This document shows positions 19,849 to 29,156 of a stretch of DNA of 64,000 nt, piece after piece. This DNA comes from CAVVJA01 sp963801715 (GTDB taxonomy: Bacteria; Actinomycetota; Actinomycetes; Mycobacteriales; Jatrophihabitantaceae), in assembly GCA_963801715.1 (NCBI GenBank), contig CAWDGB010000013.1:61105-125104 (forward strand). The letters run 5' to 3'. The notes beneath the pieces are model-generated. The model had not been told where the DNA came from and made no database searches. It saw only the letters and a program-made list of their open reading frames with translations. A program made the position numbers and the translations under genes. Each line of letters begins with the position of its first letter. The stretch's first letter is position 1.

Positions 19849-20186
19849 GTCCTCCGCTATCAGCGGTCAAGCAGCTTGACGGTATCCGTGAATCAGTCCA
19901 CCGAGGACGTCGGTGCATTGAACTGCTGGGCTGAGCCTCGGGCCGGGATGACTTTCGAGATCCGCGGTCGGTGGCCGCTGATCAAGAGACTGGTGTGGGC
20001 GGTTCTCTGGGGGTGCCTCGGGACTAGGTGCCGGTATGCGTCAGGCCTCCCCGCCACTGAAGGAGTCGTAGCTGGCGTTTGCGGCGCCGTCGGCGGGCGA
20101 CGTCGCGGCGACGCAGTTGTCGAGCTCAAGGTGACATGAGCGGCCGTGTTCGCGCGGGACGCCGAGCTATCGTCGTGCCGGTGACC
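19849..20186. other. Gene-poor stretch, nothing recognised
   Basis: About 340 bases between two gene remnants. A minus-strand frame (19893-20330) is proline/arginine/threonine-rich with no recognisable domain and is treated as a shadow. Confidence 0.45.
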
Positions 20187-20310
20187 GTCATGCGCCGGGT
20201 CGGCGTGATGCGCGACGCCTTTCCGATCGGCCCTTCTCCGTGGCGGCGGGAAGCCCTGCGCACGACGCTGTGGGTGGTACCGCTTGTGTTGGTGCTTGCC
20301 GGTGTCCCCG
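20187..20310 (+). pseudogene. Possible N-terminal remnant of a DUF2254-type membrane protein
   Basis: The plus-strand frame contains WRREALRTTLWVVPLVLVLAGV, which resembles the first membrane segment of DUF2254 predicted membrane proteins (LREALRTTLWVVPxxxVL). After this helix the frame turns into low-complexity glycine/arginine sequence and runs into the end of the convergent decarboxylase gene. The body of the protein is missing. Confidence 0.3.
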
Positions 20311-20375
20311 TTCGGCGTTTGGGGGCGCATGCGGGCGTGCCGGTCGGGCCTGGCGGCGGATGGCGGTTCGGTTGC

Positions 20376-21792
20376 TTATCCGGTTGCGAGAGCGGCGTGT
20401 CGCAGCAGTGCGTCGATGGCCTGGTCGACGTCGTCTTCGTCGGTGGCCCAGTCCGAGACCGAGATGCGCATGAGGCGTTCGCCGCGGTAGGTGGTGCCGC
20501 TGAAGTAGGCGACACCGTCGGCGCGGACGCCGGCCATGACGGCATCGGCCAAGCGGCCGTGGTCGCCGTCGGGCGCGAGCCATCGCACGAGCACCTGGTT
20601 GGACACGACGTGGTTGATGATCACCGCGCGACCACTGGCGCTGAGCTTGTCGGCGAACCGGCGCGACAGTCGTGTAGTTCGGTCGACGAGGTCGGCGACG
20701 CCCTGCCGGCCGAGGGATCGTAGGGTTGCGTACACGCCGACGCCGCGGGCGCGGCGGGAGAATTCGGGCACCCAGTCCATGGGGTCGCGTACGTTCGTGC
20801 CCTGTTCGAGGTAACTGGCTTGCACGCTCATCGCGGCCCGCTGCGTGGCCGCGTTGCGGCAGATCGCGACGCCGCAGTCGTAGGCGACGTTGAGCAGTTT
20901 GTGTCCGTCGGTGGACCAGGAGTCGAGTCGGTCGAGGCCGTGGACATGATCGGCCATGGCGGGTGATGCGGCGGCCAGTAGCATCACCGCGCCGTCGACG
21001 TGCACCCAGGTGGGATTGCCGGCCGCCCGGTGCGCGTCGGCGAGGTCGGCGACCGCGGTGAAGTCGTCGAACGCGCCGGTGTTGACGTTGCCGCACTCGA
21101 CGGTCACGATGGTGGGCCCGCTGATTGACTGCAGGGCCTGCGCGAGCGCGTCGGGGCGCATGTTGTCCTGGTCGTCGCACGGCACAACGACCACGGCGCG
21201 TTCGCCCAGTCCCCAGAAAACGCAACGCGCGCAGCACGGTCGAGTGCACCCCTTGCTTGACCACGACGGTGACGGGCGGGGCGCCGTGTAGACCGTCGGC
21301 CTCGACGTCCCACCCGACCGCGCGCAGCACCTCGTGACGTGCGGCGGCCAGACAGGTGAAGTTGGCCATCTGCCCGCCGGTGACGAAGCCGACCGAGCTA
21401 TGCGACGGCAGCCCGAGCAGGTCGATGAGCCATTCGGCTGCCAGTTCCTCGGCCACCGCCACTCCGGGCGTGGGTGGGAAGAGCGCCGCGTTCTGGTCCC
21501 AGGTCGAGACGAGGATCTCGGCACCCCAGGACGCCGGGTGCAGGCCGCCGATCACGAAGCCGAAGAACCGACCGCCGGCGTGCGCCGTGATATACGGCCC
21601 GAGGTCGCGGGCGAGCTGATCGACGACTTGCGCCGCGTCGATGCCTGCTTCGGTGGGTGGGTGGTCGAGCGCGGCGCGCATGTCGGCGTACTCGCCCTGC
21701 GGGTAGACGCGGCGGTCGGGTAGCGACCGCAGGTGCTCGAGTGCGGCCGTGCCGACGGCGTCGAGCACCGATTTCCAGTCCGAGCGATGCAT
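20376..21792 (-). CDS. Group II PLP-dependent decarboxylase-like enzyme (frameshifted)
   Basis: ATG 21792 follows GGAGAAG. The first part (HAGGRFFGFVIGGLHPASWGAE region, then SSVGFVTGGQMANFTCLAAARH) and the second part (CGNVNTGAFDDF, HVDGAVMLLAAASPAM, WSTDGHKLLNVAYDCGVAI with the PLP lysine) together make a full-length group II amino-acid decarboxylase of about 470 residues. The frame breaks near 21225 between TVLRALRFL and GERAVVVVPCDD. Closest relatives are aromatic-L-amino-acid or glutamate decarboxylase-like proteins; substrate cannot be told. A GNAT gene lies directly upstream on the same strand and may be co-transcribed. Confidence 0.75.
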
Positions 21793-21835
21793 GGCTTCTC
21801 CAGTCGGCGTCGAGGTAGTGGCTAGTGCTGCGGTC

Positions 21836-22473
21836 TCATCGTGACGTTGCCGGCACGCGCAGCGGAGTGGTGATCTGTGCCTCGACGATGCCGAAGCTGG
21901 CCTGGGCGGTGCTCGGATCGAGGCCACCGCTGCCGCGCACCAACTCCAGCACTGAGCGATTGTCGGCCGCAACCGACGCGGCGTAGCGGCGGATGCCGGC
22001 CTGCACGGCGCGCTCCGTGAGTCGGGTGAGCAGCGCGGTGGCGACCCCGCGGCGGTGCCAAGCGTCGACGACCGTGACGGCGAGGTCGGCGATCGGGGGG
22101 GTCGGGCTGCCGGATGTAGCGAGCGACGCCGACCACGCGTCCGTCGGCGAGGTCGAGGGCGATGAGGGCCTCGTGGTCGTCGTCGTCGACGTCGGTGAAA
22201 GTAGCGAAGCTCGGCCGATGACAGCCCCCGCGTGCTCGTCCGGTACCGGAACCATCGGCTCTGGATGCTCAGCTGGTCGAAACCGTCGGCCAGCAGGGCG
22301 GCGTCGGTGGGGTGAATCGGCCTGATCAGCAGCTGCGCGCCGTCGCGTACCGCGACGAGCTCGAAGCTGCCGTCGCGCTGCATGAAACATTCGACGGTTT
22401 CCACGGCACGGCGTGGACGCGTGTCGGCGCGACACCCGGCGGCCCGGGTCGTCGGGACAGTTCTGGTGCTCAT
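21836..22473 (-). pseudogene. GNAT acetyltransferase with two frameshifts
   Basis: Three frames join into one GNAT protein. The first gives QLLIRPIHPTDAALLADGFDQLS and SRWFRYRT, the second EALIALDLADGRVVGVARYIR, and the third IADLAVTVVDAWHRRGVATALL, the acetyl-CoA-binding motif A. Breaks lie near 22205 and at a run of seven G near 22097-22103. The layout matches small GNATs that follow the LRPIxPxD pattern. The homopolymer break argues for a sequencing indel, so the gene could be intact in the organism. Start ATG 22473 or 22383. Confidence 0.55.
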
Positions 22474-22484
22474 GTCATCGGCTC

Positions 22485-23492
22485 GTTCGCCGCGGATTGG
22501 ATGCGAACCTTTGCGGCCGGATCCCAACCCTGCGGCGCGTGGGCCGGGCGCTACAAGGCGATGGCCGGAGCGGGGCCGATCACCTCGGCGACTCTGGCGG
22601 CGCGCACGGGCACCGCTGAGCGTTACGTTCGCGAGTAGCTGGGCAACCAGGCGGCCGGTGGCTACGTCGTCCATGACCCGGCCGAAGGGCACGTTCAAGC
22701 TCCCGCCCGAGTAGGCCATGGTCGTCGCAAACGAGGACAGCCCGGTCTTCCTCGGCGGCGCGTTCGAGACCATCGCGCCGACCACGAAAGCTTCGTCGAC
22801 GCGTTCCGACCGGCGCCGGGGTCGGATGGCATCAGCACGACGACCATCTGTTTTCCGGGGTGCTGCGCCCGTACCGTCCGGGCTATGCCGCGCACCTGGT
22901 CAAAGACTGGCTGCCGGCCCTGGACGGCCTGCTCGACAGACTGTGCTCCGCCGCGAGCGTCGCCGACGTCGGCTGTGGGCTCGGCGCCTCGACGATCATC
23001 TCGGCGCAGGCGTTCCAGCGCTCGACCTTCGCCGGCTTCGACACCACGACGCCTCGATCGTCGCGGCACGCGACGCGGCCGAGGAGGCGGGCGTGCAGCG
23101 GCGGACGAGGTTCGACACCGCCTCCGCCGAGGAGTCCCCCCGCACCGGCTACGACGTCGTGTTGACGTTCGACTGTCTGCCACGACCTCGGCGACCCGAT
23201 CGGGGCTGCGCGTCGGGTCAGCAAATCGCTGGCACCCGACGGCACACTAGTGCTCCTCGAGCCGCGGGCCGGCGACCGGTTGGAGGACAACCTCAATCCG
23301 GTCGGACGGACGTTCTACGGCCTATCCACGGTGATCTGCACGCCGAACTCGCTGTCCCAGGAGGTCGGCCGCGGGCTGGGGGCCCAGGCCGGCGAGGTCC
23401 AGCTGCGCGCGGTGCTGAGCGAAGCGGGCTTCATCACCGTGCGTCTGGCCACCGAGACGCCGTTCAACCTAATCCTCGAGGCCCGGCCATAG
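22485..23492 (+). pseudogene. Decayed SAM-dependent methyltransferase with winged-helix head
   Basis: Fragments in all three plus frames rebuild a winged-helix plus class I methyltransferase protein of the Rv2258c-like type: AGAGPITSATLAARTGTAERYVRE, then PVFLGGAFETIA, LFSGVLRPYRPGYAAHLV, VADVGCGLGASTIISAQAF (SAM motif I) and SLAPDGTLVLLEPRAGD. In-frame TAG codons interrupt it at about 22636 (where the family has REW) and 22711, and at least three frameshifts follow. Point stops as well as indels show real decay. Confidence 0.6.
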
Positions 23493-23542
23493 GCATCGGT
23501 CCCGGTCCGGGGTAGGCGTCCGATCGGCATAGGGTCTGGCCA

Positions 23543-24460
23543 ATGCGTGCCCTGACGACGACGGCGGCGATTCCGTATCTCGCCCTGTCCGAGGTGGCGG
23601 AGCCGGCGCCGGCGGGCGATGAGGCGCTTGTGCGGGTGCGCGCTTCGTCGCTGAATCGCGGCGAGGTGCTCGACCTGGCGGACGCCGCGGTGGGCACGGT
23701 CCCGGGATGGGACGTCGCGGGCGTGGTCGAGCACGCCGCGGCCGACGGCAGCGGGCCGCGGGCGGGGACCCGCGTGGTGGGCCTGGTGCGGGCCGGCGCG
23801 TGGGCCGAGCTTGCCGCGATCCCCACCGCGATGCTCGCCGGAATCCCTGAGCAGGTGAGTGACAGCGAGGCGGCGACGCTGCCCACCGCGGCGCTCACCG
23901 CGTTGCGGTCACTGGAGGTCGCCGGATCCGTTCTGGGCAAGCGGATCGCCGTCACTGGAGCGACCGGGGGCGTCGGCCGCATGGCGGTCCAGCTGGCACG
24001 GGCGAGCGGCGCCGAGGTCACCGCCCTGGTCCGCGACGTGGAAGCGTCGCTCAGCGTGCTCGACGGGTTGGGCGCGAGCGCGACTCGCTCGCTGGACGGG
24101 CAGTTCGACGTGATCGTCGACGCGGTCGGCGGAGCGACGTTCGGCGACGCGATCGGGCACCTCGCGCCGCGCGGCGTCCTCGTCAACGTTGCCACCGATG
24201 CCGAGCAGGACACCGTCACGTTCCGCGCGGCGGCGTTCGACCGCGCGCCGGGTGCCCGGATCTACACGTTGAACCTCATCGACGAGGTCGCCGCGCAGTC
24301 CGGTGCGGGCAGGGACCTGACCCGGCTGTGCCGGCTGGTCGCCGACGGACGTCTGCACGTCCGTATCGGGTTGGAGTGCTCCTGGCAGGACCCAGGCCGG
24401 GCCGTGGACACGCTGCTGCGCCGCCGCGTGGGCGGCAAGGTCGTGCTGCGCATGGACTGA
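23543..24460 (+). CDS. Zinc-independent alcohol dehydrogenase / quinone oxidoreductase (MDR family)
   Basis: A 305-residue medium-chain dehydrogenase/reductase of the zeta-crystallin type. It has the SSLNRGEVLDL segment, PGWDVAGVVE, and the NADPH-binding IAVTGATGGVGRMAVQLARASGAEVTAL motif near residues 133-160. No zinc ligands are present, as expected for quinone-oxidoreductase members. The start ATG 23543 is the first in frame, 51 bases after the methyltransferase remnant. It is intact among decayed neighbours. Confidence 0.85.
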   Translation: MRALTTTAAIPYLALSEVAEPAPAGDEALVRVRASSLNRGEVLDLADAAVGTVPGWDVAGVVEHAAADGSGPRAGTRVVGLVRAGAWAELAAIPTAMLAGIPEQVSDSEAATLPTAALTALRSLEVAGSVLGKRIAVTGATGGVGRMAVQLARASGAEVTALVRDVEASLSVLDGLGASATRSLDGQFDVIVDAVGGATFGDAIGHLAPRGVLVNVATDAEQDTVTFRAAAFDRAPGARIYTLNLIDEVAAQSGAGRDLTRLCRLVADGRLHVRIGLECSWQDPGRAVDTLLRRRVGGKVVLRMD

Positions 24461-24483
24461 CGCCCGCTCCCGATCACCCGCCT

Positions 24484-25245
24484 GATGACCGCGAAACTCA
24501 GTGAAATCGAGGACCAGCGCGGATGGCTGATCGTGGTGACCAGCCGGCGGTGCCTGGACCGGATCAAGTCTGCCCGCTCCCGCAGGGCGCGCCGCCAGCG
24601 AGATCGAGTTCGTCGCGCCGCCCCAGTCAGGCCTGGCCGATCCAGCCGACCGGGTCACATTCGACGACGGAGTCAGGCTCGCACTTCTCGTCGTGCTGCA
24701 GCAGCTCAGCCCGGCCGAGCGGGTTGTCTTCGTCCCGCACGACGTCTTCCGGATGCCGTTCGACACCCTCGCCGAGACCGTAGGCCGCAGCGGCCGCAGC
24801 CTGCCGCCAGCTCGCCAGCCGGGCCAGGCAGAAGATAGCCGCCAGCCAGGGCCTCGCCCGCTTCGACATCGCTTCCGCCGAGCATCGACTGGTCACCGAG
24901 AAGTTCATCGCCGCATGCTCAAACGGCGACCTCAGCGGCCTGCTCGAGATACTGGCTCCCGATGCCTGGGGCGATGTCGATCTCGGCCCGGGGGTCACCG
25001 GATTCGCTGGAGTCGTTAAAGGCGCGAATCGTGTCGCGAGGAACGTGCTGCGCTTCTGAGGGCAGGGCGCGACACTCGTCTCGCTTCCAGTCGGCGGTCA
25101 GCCCGCGGTGCTCGCCTTCACCGGCCGAGAACTCGCCGGCCTGCTGGCGTTCACCATGCGCGGCGAGCTTATCCAGGCAATCCACGTCATCGGGGACCCC
25201 CGCAAGCTGGACTTCCTCAGCTCGCAGCTCACCGCTCCGGCCTAG
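24484..25245 (+). pseudogene. Decayed ECF41-type sigma factor (SigJ-like) lacking its N-terminus
   Basis: Pieces in different plus frames spell the middle and end of an ECF41-type sigma factor with a SnoaL-like tail: TSRRCLDRIKSARSRR, DPADRVTFDDGVRLALLVVL and AERVVFVPHDVFRMPFDTLAE (sigma region 4), then GDLSGLLEILAPDAWGDVDL and GGQPAVLAFTGRELAGLL, ending HVIGDPRKLDFLSSQL. Region 2 is missing, several frameshifts occur, and a TGA at about 25057 stands where family members have Trp (RFWGQ). It is clearly inactive. Confidence 0.65.
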
Positions 25246-25470
25246 CAGGGCCGCTCGGGCCCGAGCTCACCGGCCTGGCCGACGTCACGATCCGCGGGCA
25301 GGTCTCGTCCTTACTGATGACGCCGCAACCAGCCGGCCAAATCAAGGCCGGGGGGAAGCTCGGCGCCCATCGGTACGATCCGCGTCGGAGCGCGGTCTCG
25401 TCACCGTCGAGCCAGCCGCGGAAACAGCGTTGATGGACGCGATATGCACCGAGGGGTTCATGCTCCACGA

Positions 25471-25722
25471 TCAGTTGGCGGCTGGCGTGCTGTTCTTGTC
25501 GAGAACCGCGCAGAAGGCCGCAGCCGCGGCCTGCTCCGCCTCACCCATCTGCGTTAGCTTCTCGCATGCCTCGCGGGTCAGCCCTTCCACGGGGGCGCAT
25601 CGCGGGACTGTCGGCAGCCAAGCTCCTCCGACATACTGGGCGGCTTCGTCGTCGTAGGCCCGCTTGGCGTCCCGCCAGGCGTCCTGTGCCGCGATGATCT
25701 CCTCACGTGTTCCCATGACCAT
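25471..25722 (-). CDS. Small hypothetical protein (83 aa)
   Basis: Start at ATG 25722 because GGATAGGGAGC directly precedes it on the minus strand; a longer frame upstream is unsupported. The product (MVMGTREEIIAAQDAWRDA ...) is acidic and mostly helical, rich in Ala and Glu, with two Cys, and ends NSTPAAN. I do not recognise a family. It stands alone between the sigma-factor remnant and the recombinase element. Confidence 0.55.
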   Translation of the reverse strand: MVMGTREEIIAAQDAWRDAKRAYDDEAAQYVGGAWLPTVPRCAPVEGLTREACEKLTQMGEAEQAAAAAFCAVLDKNSTPAAN

Positions 25723-26117
25723 GCTCCCTATCCCCGTGGCCCAGCTGTGTATCAGACTTGTGGTGCGGCTCGTCCCAGCATCCCTCCCGCTGGGCGGGCC
25801 GCCCGGCCACCCCGGAGGGTGGCGCCGGGGGACGCTTCCTGGCCCGTCCGTCCCCCGCAGGTTTAAGCGCGGGCCAAGAAGCGTCTTAAGAAGGTCTACC
25901 CCCACAGTGCGTCGCTAAAACGACGCAGCAGAACGCCCGGCACGGTTGCCCGGTGCGGGCCGCCTCTGTGTCGATGCTGCTCCTAGAGCTGGTCCGGGTC
26001 GGGCGGCTCGTCGCGCGGCATGAGAGTGAGCACTCTCATGCCGGTTAGCTCGCCGCTGAGGTCCTCAACGGGCACGCAGCGTAGTAATGGCCTCTCGCCG
26101 ATCCACTCGCGATCGCC
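25723..26117. other. Intergenic region before the recombinase element
   Basis: About 400 bases. TGCGTCG and CGACGCA around 25906-25925 form a perfect 7-bp hairpin with loop CTAAAA. A minus-strand frame (25983-26252) overlaps the recombinase start and has a protein-like centre (ITRVLGDREWIGERPLL), but there is no start with a ribosome site, so it is not called. Confidence 0.4.
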
Positions 26118-26180
26118 TAATACACGGGTGATGTTCGTGTCATACCGGGCGGGCGGTCGGGCCGCTGTCAGCGTGCGGTC

Positions 26181-27242
26181 ATGACTGGTTTCCCGTTGTT
26201 GGTGCGCTCGACTGATCGGTCGGGGCAGGTGCGGTATCGGCTCGGTGATCAACTCGTCGACCGGTATCTGGAGTTCGTGGCCGGCCGAGCTCGGCCGAAT
26301 ACGTTGCGCGCGGTGGCCTTCGATCTGAAGACGTTCTTCACCGTGGTGGCGAGGGATCCGCGGGATGTTTCGCCGGCTGATGTGTTCGAGTTCCTGGCTG
26401 ATCAGCGAGGTGATCGGACGGTCGTTCGGGTGAGTGATCGCGAGTCGGGTTTGTCGGCGCGCACGATCGCCCGGCGGCTGTCTTCGGTGTCGGGTTTCTA
26501 TGCCTACGCGATCGTGCGTGGGGACACCGGCATCACAAAGAACCCTGTGCCGCGCGGGCTGTCGACTCGACGTGAGGGCGGCACACGCAAGTCACGGTTG
26601 GCGCCGCTGGTGCGGGTGCCGCGCACGCTCCCGACGATTCTGTCGCCGGTCGAGGCGGATCAACTGGTGGCCGCGCTGCGCACCCACCGGGATCGAGCAA
26701 TGGTGGCGGCGATGCTGTTCGGCGGGCTGCGTCGCTGCGAGGTGCTCGGCCTGCGGCTGGCCGACATCCAGGTCGCGGATCGACGCGTGTTCATTGTCGA
26801 GGGCAAGGGTGGCCATCACCGAGTCGTGCCGATCGCCAACCGGTTCTTCGACGCCCTCGGCGAGTATCTGCACGACGAGCGCCCGCCAGCAGCATCGACC
26901 GATCGGGTGTTCGTAGTGCTCAAAGGGCCTCGACGCGGTCAGCCGTTGTCCAGTGAGGGGCTCGACGAGATCCTCGACAACGCTCGCCGCCGCGGCGGCC
27001 TGCACCGGGCGACCTGCCACCAGCTGCGACACACGTGTCTGACCCGGCTGCGCGAAGCGGGCATGGCGTTGGAGGCGGTGCAGGCTCAGGCCGGGCATCT
27101 GTCGATCGAGTCGACACGCGTCTATCTGCATCTGACCAATGACTGGCTGGTCGAGGAGTACCGCCGCGCGGCCGCGCTGATCGACGCGGATGTCGCCGCG
27201 GTCGAGGCAATGCTGGCCATCCAGCAGGTGGCCGCACCGTGA
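26181..27242 (+). CDS. Tyrosine recombinase, first of trio (TnpA-like)
   Basis: A 353-residue integrase with an N-terminal SAM-like core-binding domain (YLEFVAGRARPNTLRAVAFDL) and a C-terminal catalytic domain. The active-site set is visible: Arg in GGLRRCEVLGLRL, Lys in VEGKGGHHRVVPI, HQLRHTCLTRL (His-x-x-Arg), AGHLSIESTRVYLHL with the second His and the tyrosine nucleophile YLHL. The length fits Tn554 TnpA and XerC-like enzymes. Its stop overlaps the next gene (GTGA at 27239-27242), so the pair is translationally coupled. Confidence 0.85.
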   Translation: MTGFPLLVRSTDRSGQVRYRLGDQLVDRYLEFVAGRARPNTLRAVAFDLKTFFTVVARDPRDVSPADVFEFLADQRGDRTVVRVSDRESGLSARTIARRLSSVSGFYAYAIVRGDTGITKNPVPRGLSTRREGGTRKSRLAPLVRVPRTLPTILSPVEADQLVAALRTHRDRAMVAAMLFGGLRRCEVLGLRLADIQVADRRVFIVEGKGGHHRVVPIANRFFDALGEYLHDERPPAASTDRVFVVLKGPRRGQPLSSEGLDEILDNARRRGGLHRATCHQLRHTCLTRLREAGMALEAVQAQAGHLSIESTRVYLHLTNDWLVEEYRRAAALIDADVAAVEAMLAIQQVAAP

Positions 27243-28537
27243 GCGCGCAACGTGCCGACATGCCGGTTGCGGATCGCATGATCGCCGGCAGCACGGCCGC
27301 GGCGCAGTGGACGCAGATCCACGCCGTCGCACCGCAGATCGTGAGCACGACGCAGCGGTATCTGCAGCGGCTGGCCGCGTTCCAGGCTCCGGCCAGCGTC
27401 GACGTGGCAGAACTGTCGCTGCGCCAGTTCGCCCAGTGGATGCTCAGCGCCGGGCTGCACTCGGTCGCTGCGGTGCGCCGCGACGACATCGAGGAGTTCA
27501 AGGTGTGGCTGGCCAACAAGCCGCACCCGTGCGGCGGGACGATCAGCGCAGAAACCCATCGGCAGCGGTTGCGGATGGTGCGCTCGTTCTTCGAGCGGAT
27601 CATCGAATGGGACTGGGATGACTCGCCGGCCCGCAACCCGGTCATCGCCGGCGACATCCCGAAGAAGCCCGAGCCGCTACCGAAGTTCCTCGACGACGCG
27701 CAGGCGGCCCGGTTCATGGCCGCCGCCCGGGCCAGCACCGATCCGCGGGACCGGCTCGTGGTGGAACTGCTGGCCCGCACCGGCATGCGGGTCGGTGAGC
27801 TGGTCACCCTCGAGGCCGACGCGGTGGTGCAGATCGGCGGCAACCACTGGCTGCGCATCCCACTCGGCAAGCTGCGTAACGACCGCTACGTCCCACTGCA
27901 CCCACAGCTGGTCGCGCTGCTCGCCGAGTGGACCGCAACCAACCTCGAACACATCCGCGCCCACGCGCGGCTCATCGCTGATCACCGCGGCACGGTCAAC
28001 CGGCACTCGATCAGCAGGACCGTCCACCGCATCGGCCGCATCGCCGGCGTCGAGGGCGTGCACCCGCACCGGCTGCGGCACACGCTGGCCACCCAGGCGA
28101 TCAACCGCGGCATGCGGCTGGAAGCGATCGCCGCGCTGCTCGGCCACAAGAAGATGGAAATGACCCTGATCTACGCGCGGATCGCGAACCGGGTCGTGGC
28201 CGACGAGTACGCCGCGGTCAGCGCCAAGATCGACGCCCTCTACGGGCAACAGCCCGACCTGCCGGCCGACTACGAGACCAGCGGCATGGCCCGGCTGCGT
28301 CGCGAGGCGCACGCCCGGATGCTCGGCAACGGTCTCTGCACCCGACCGGTCGACCTCGACTGCCGGATGGAATCAGCCTGCGAGACCTGCGCCTACTTCC
28401 GCACCAGCACCCAGTTCCTGCCCATCCTGACCAAACAGCGAGACCACGCCAACGAGCGAGGACAGGCCGAACGAGCAGCGCTGTTCGACGGTCTCATCCG
28501 CCGCGTCGACGCCGACGGGATTGACCACGATGCCTGA
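27239..28537 (+). CDS. Tyrosine recombinase with Cys-rich tail, second of trio (TnpB-like)
   Basis: A 432-residue tyrosine recombinase starting at GTG 27239. The catalytic residues are seen in RTGMRVGELVTLEADAV (Arg), PHRLRHTLATQAINRG (His-x-x-Arg) and LGHKKMEMTLIYARI (His and Tyr). The C-terminus carries a Cys cluster (LCTRPVDLDCRMESACETC), seen in TnpB-like partners of such elements and possibly zinc-binding. It is shorter than Tn554 TnpB. It overlaps the third gene by 8 bases. Confidence 0.85.
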   Translation: MSAQRADMPVADRMIAGSTAAAQWTQIHAVAPQIVSTTQRYLQRLAAFQAPASVDVAELSLRQFAQWMLSAGLHSVAAVRRDDIEEFKVWLANKPHPCGGTISAETHRQRLRMVRSFFERIIEWDWDDSPARNPVIAGDIPKKPEPLPKFLDDAQAARFMAAARASTDPRDRLVVELLARTGMRVGELVTLEADAVVQIGGNHWLRIPLGKLRNDRYVPLHPQLVALLAEWTATNLEHIRAHARLIADHRGTVNRHSISRTVHRIGRIAGVEGVHPHRLRHTLATQAINRGMRLEAIAALLGHKKMEMTLIYARIANRVVADEYAAVSAKIDALYGQQPDLPADYETSGMARLRREAHARMLGNGLCTRPVDLDCRMESACETCAYFRTSTQFLPILTKQRDHANERGQAERAALFDGLIRRVDADGIDHDA

Positions 28538-28760
28538 CATCAACCTCGACCTCAGCGACGCCATCGAGCTCGCCGAACTCCTCACCTTCCTCGCCGACTG
28601 GATCTCCAGCAGCCAGCACCAGACCCTCACTAACAGCCTCATCGCCTTCGTCGGGCATCGCGGCTACCACGTCGACGAGCTCGCCGCCAACCTTCACCGC
28701 TTCGTCTTCCTACTCGGCCTCAACGACGGCGAACAACTCTTCGGAGAACCCACACCATGA
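28530..28760 (+). CDS. Small third protein of the recombinase trio (TnpC position)
   Basis: ATG 28530 overlaps the end of the second recombinase; an in-frame TTG lies nine bases upstream. The 76-residue product (MPDINLDLSDAIELAELL ...) is acidic and predicted helical, with LTFLADWISSSQHQTL and LHRFVFLLGLNDGEQL. No family is recognised. Its place matches the TnpC-type accessory gene that in Tn554 affects transposition orientation and frequency. It ends 32 bases before the right inverted end. Confidence 0.6.
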   Translation: MPDINLDLSDAIELAELLTFLADWISSSQHQTLTNSLIAFVGHRGYHVDELAANLHRFVFLLGLNDGEQLFGEPTP

Positions 28761-28865
28761 TCAACAATCTCGGTGGTCGACACCCCGCACTTGACACGAT
28801 CACCCGTATAACGCCGACTATGAGCGCCACCGCTGTTCGTGGCCGCGGGGCAGTCGCTCGATTAG

Positions 28866-29156
28866 GTGGGGGTCGTTGTTGCCGACTTTTGCGTCCGGTG
28901 GTTCGCACGGCGACGACGTAGTGGATCAAGCAGCCGGGCCGCGGCGCGTGTTGCCCGAATTACAAGACCTGTCGGGGCTTTGGTGGACGAGCCGTGGGAG
29001 CACCCTGACGGAGTCCTGGCTCGTTGTGTCGAGCGGATCGTCGACCATGCCGCCAAGCGCGCCGAGTCGCTCACCGAGTTACCGGCCGGTGCGTGCTTAC
29101 CCAGTGTCCGGGCGGTAGCGGACCGCGCTCTGGATCGTCCGAGACCGATCGATTGA
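28866..29156 (+). CDS. Possible small hypothetical protein upstream of FUSC gene
   Basis: An open frame from GTG 28866 whose TGA directly abuts the ATG of the next gene at 29157. The middle (ITRPVGALVDEPWEHPDGVL, then CVERIVDHAAKRAESLTEL) looks protein-like, while the beginning is arginine/serine-rich. No family recognised and no ribosome site. It could be a remnant rather than a gene. Confidence 0.3.
   Translation: MGVVVADFCVRWFARRRRSGSSSRAAARVARITRPVGALVDEPWEHPDGVLARCVERIVDHAAKRAESLTELPAGACLPSVRAVADRALDRPRPID

Larger units (their letters stand above)
26118..28811 (+). mobile_element. Three-gene tyrosine-recombinase element (Tn554/TnpABC-like) with inverted ends
   Basis: Two overlapping tyrosine-recombinase genes and a small third gene are bounded by imperfect inverted sequences. 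At 26118-26144 the sequence contains ACGGGTGATGTTCGTGTCA. The right end at 28792-28811 reads TGACACGATCACCCGTATAA, whose reverse complement is the same motif lacking GTT and AC. The gene order, overlaps and Cys-rich second recombinase match Tn554-like / recombinase-trio elements. No obvious cargo is carried. Ends are placed by the inverted motif only, and the exact core site is not proven. Confidence 0.6.

Noticed and set aside
25983..26252. Minus-strand hypothetical gene
   Set aside because: No start codon with a ribosome site, overlaps the recombinase start and includes the left inverted end of the element.
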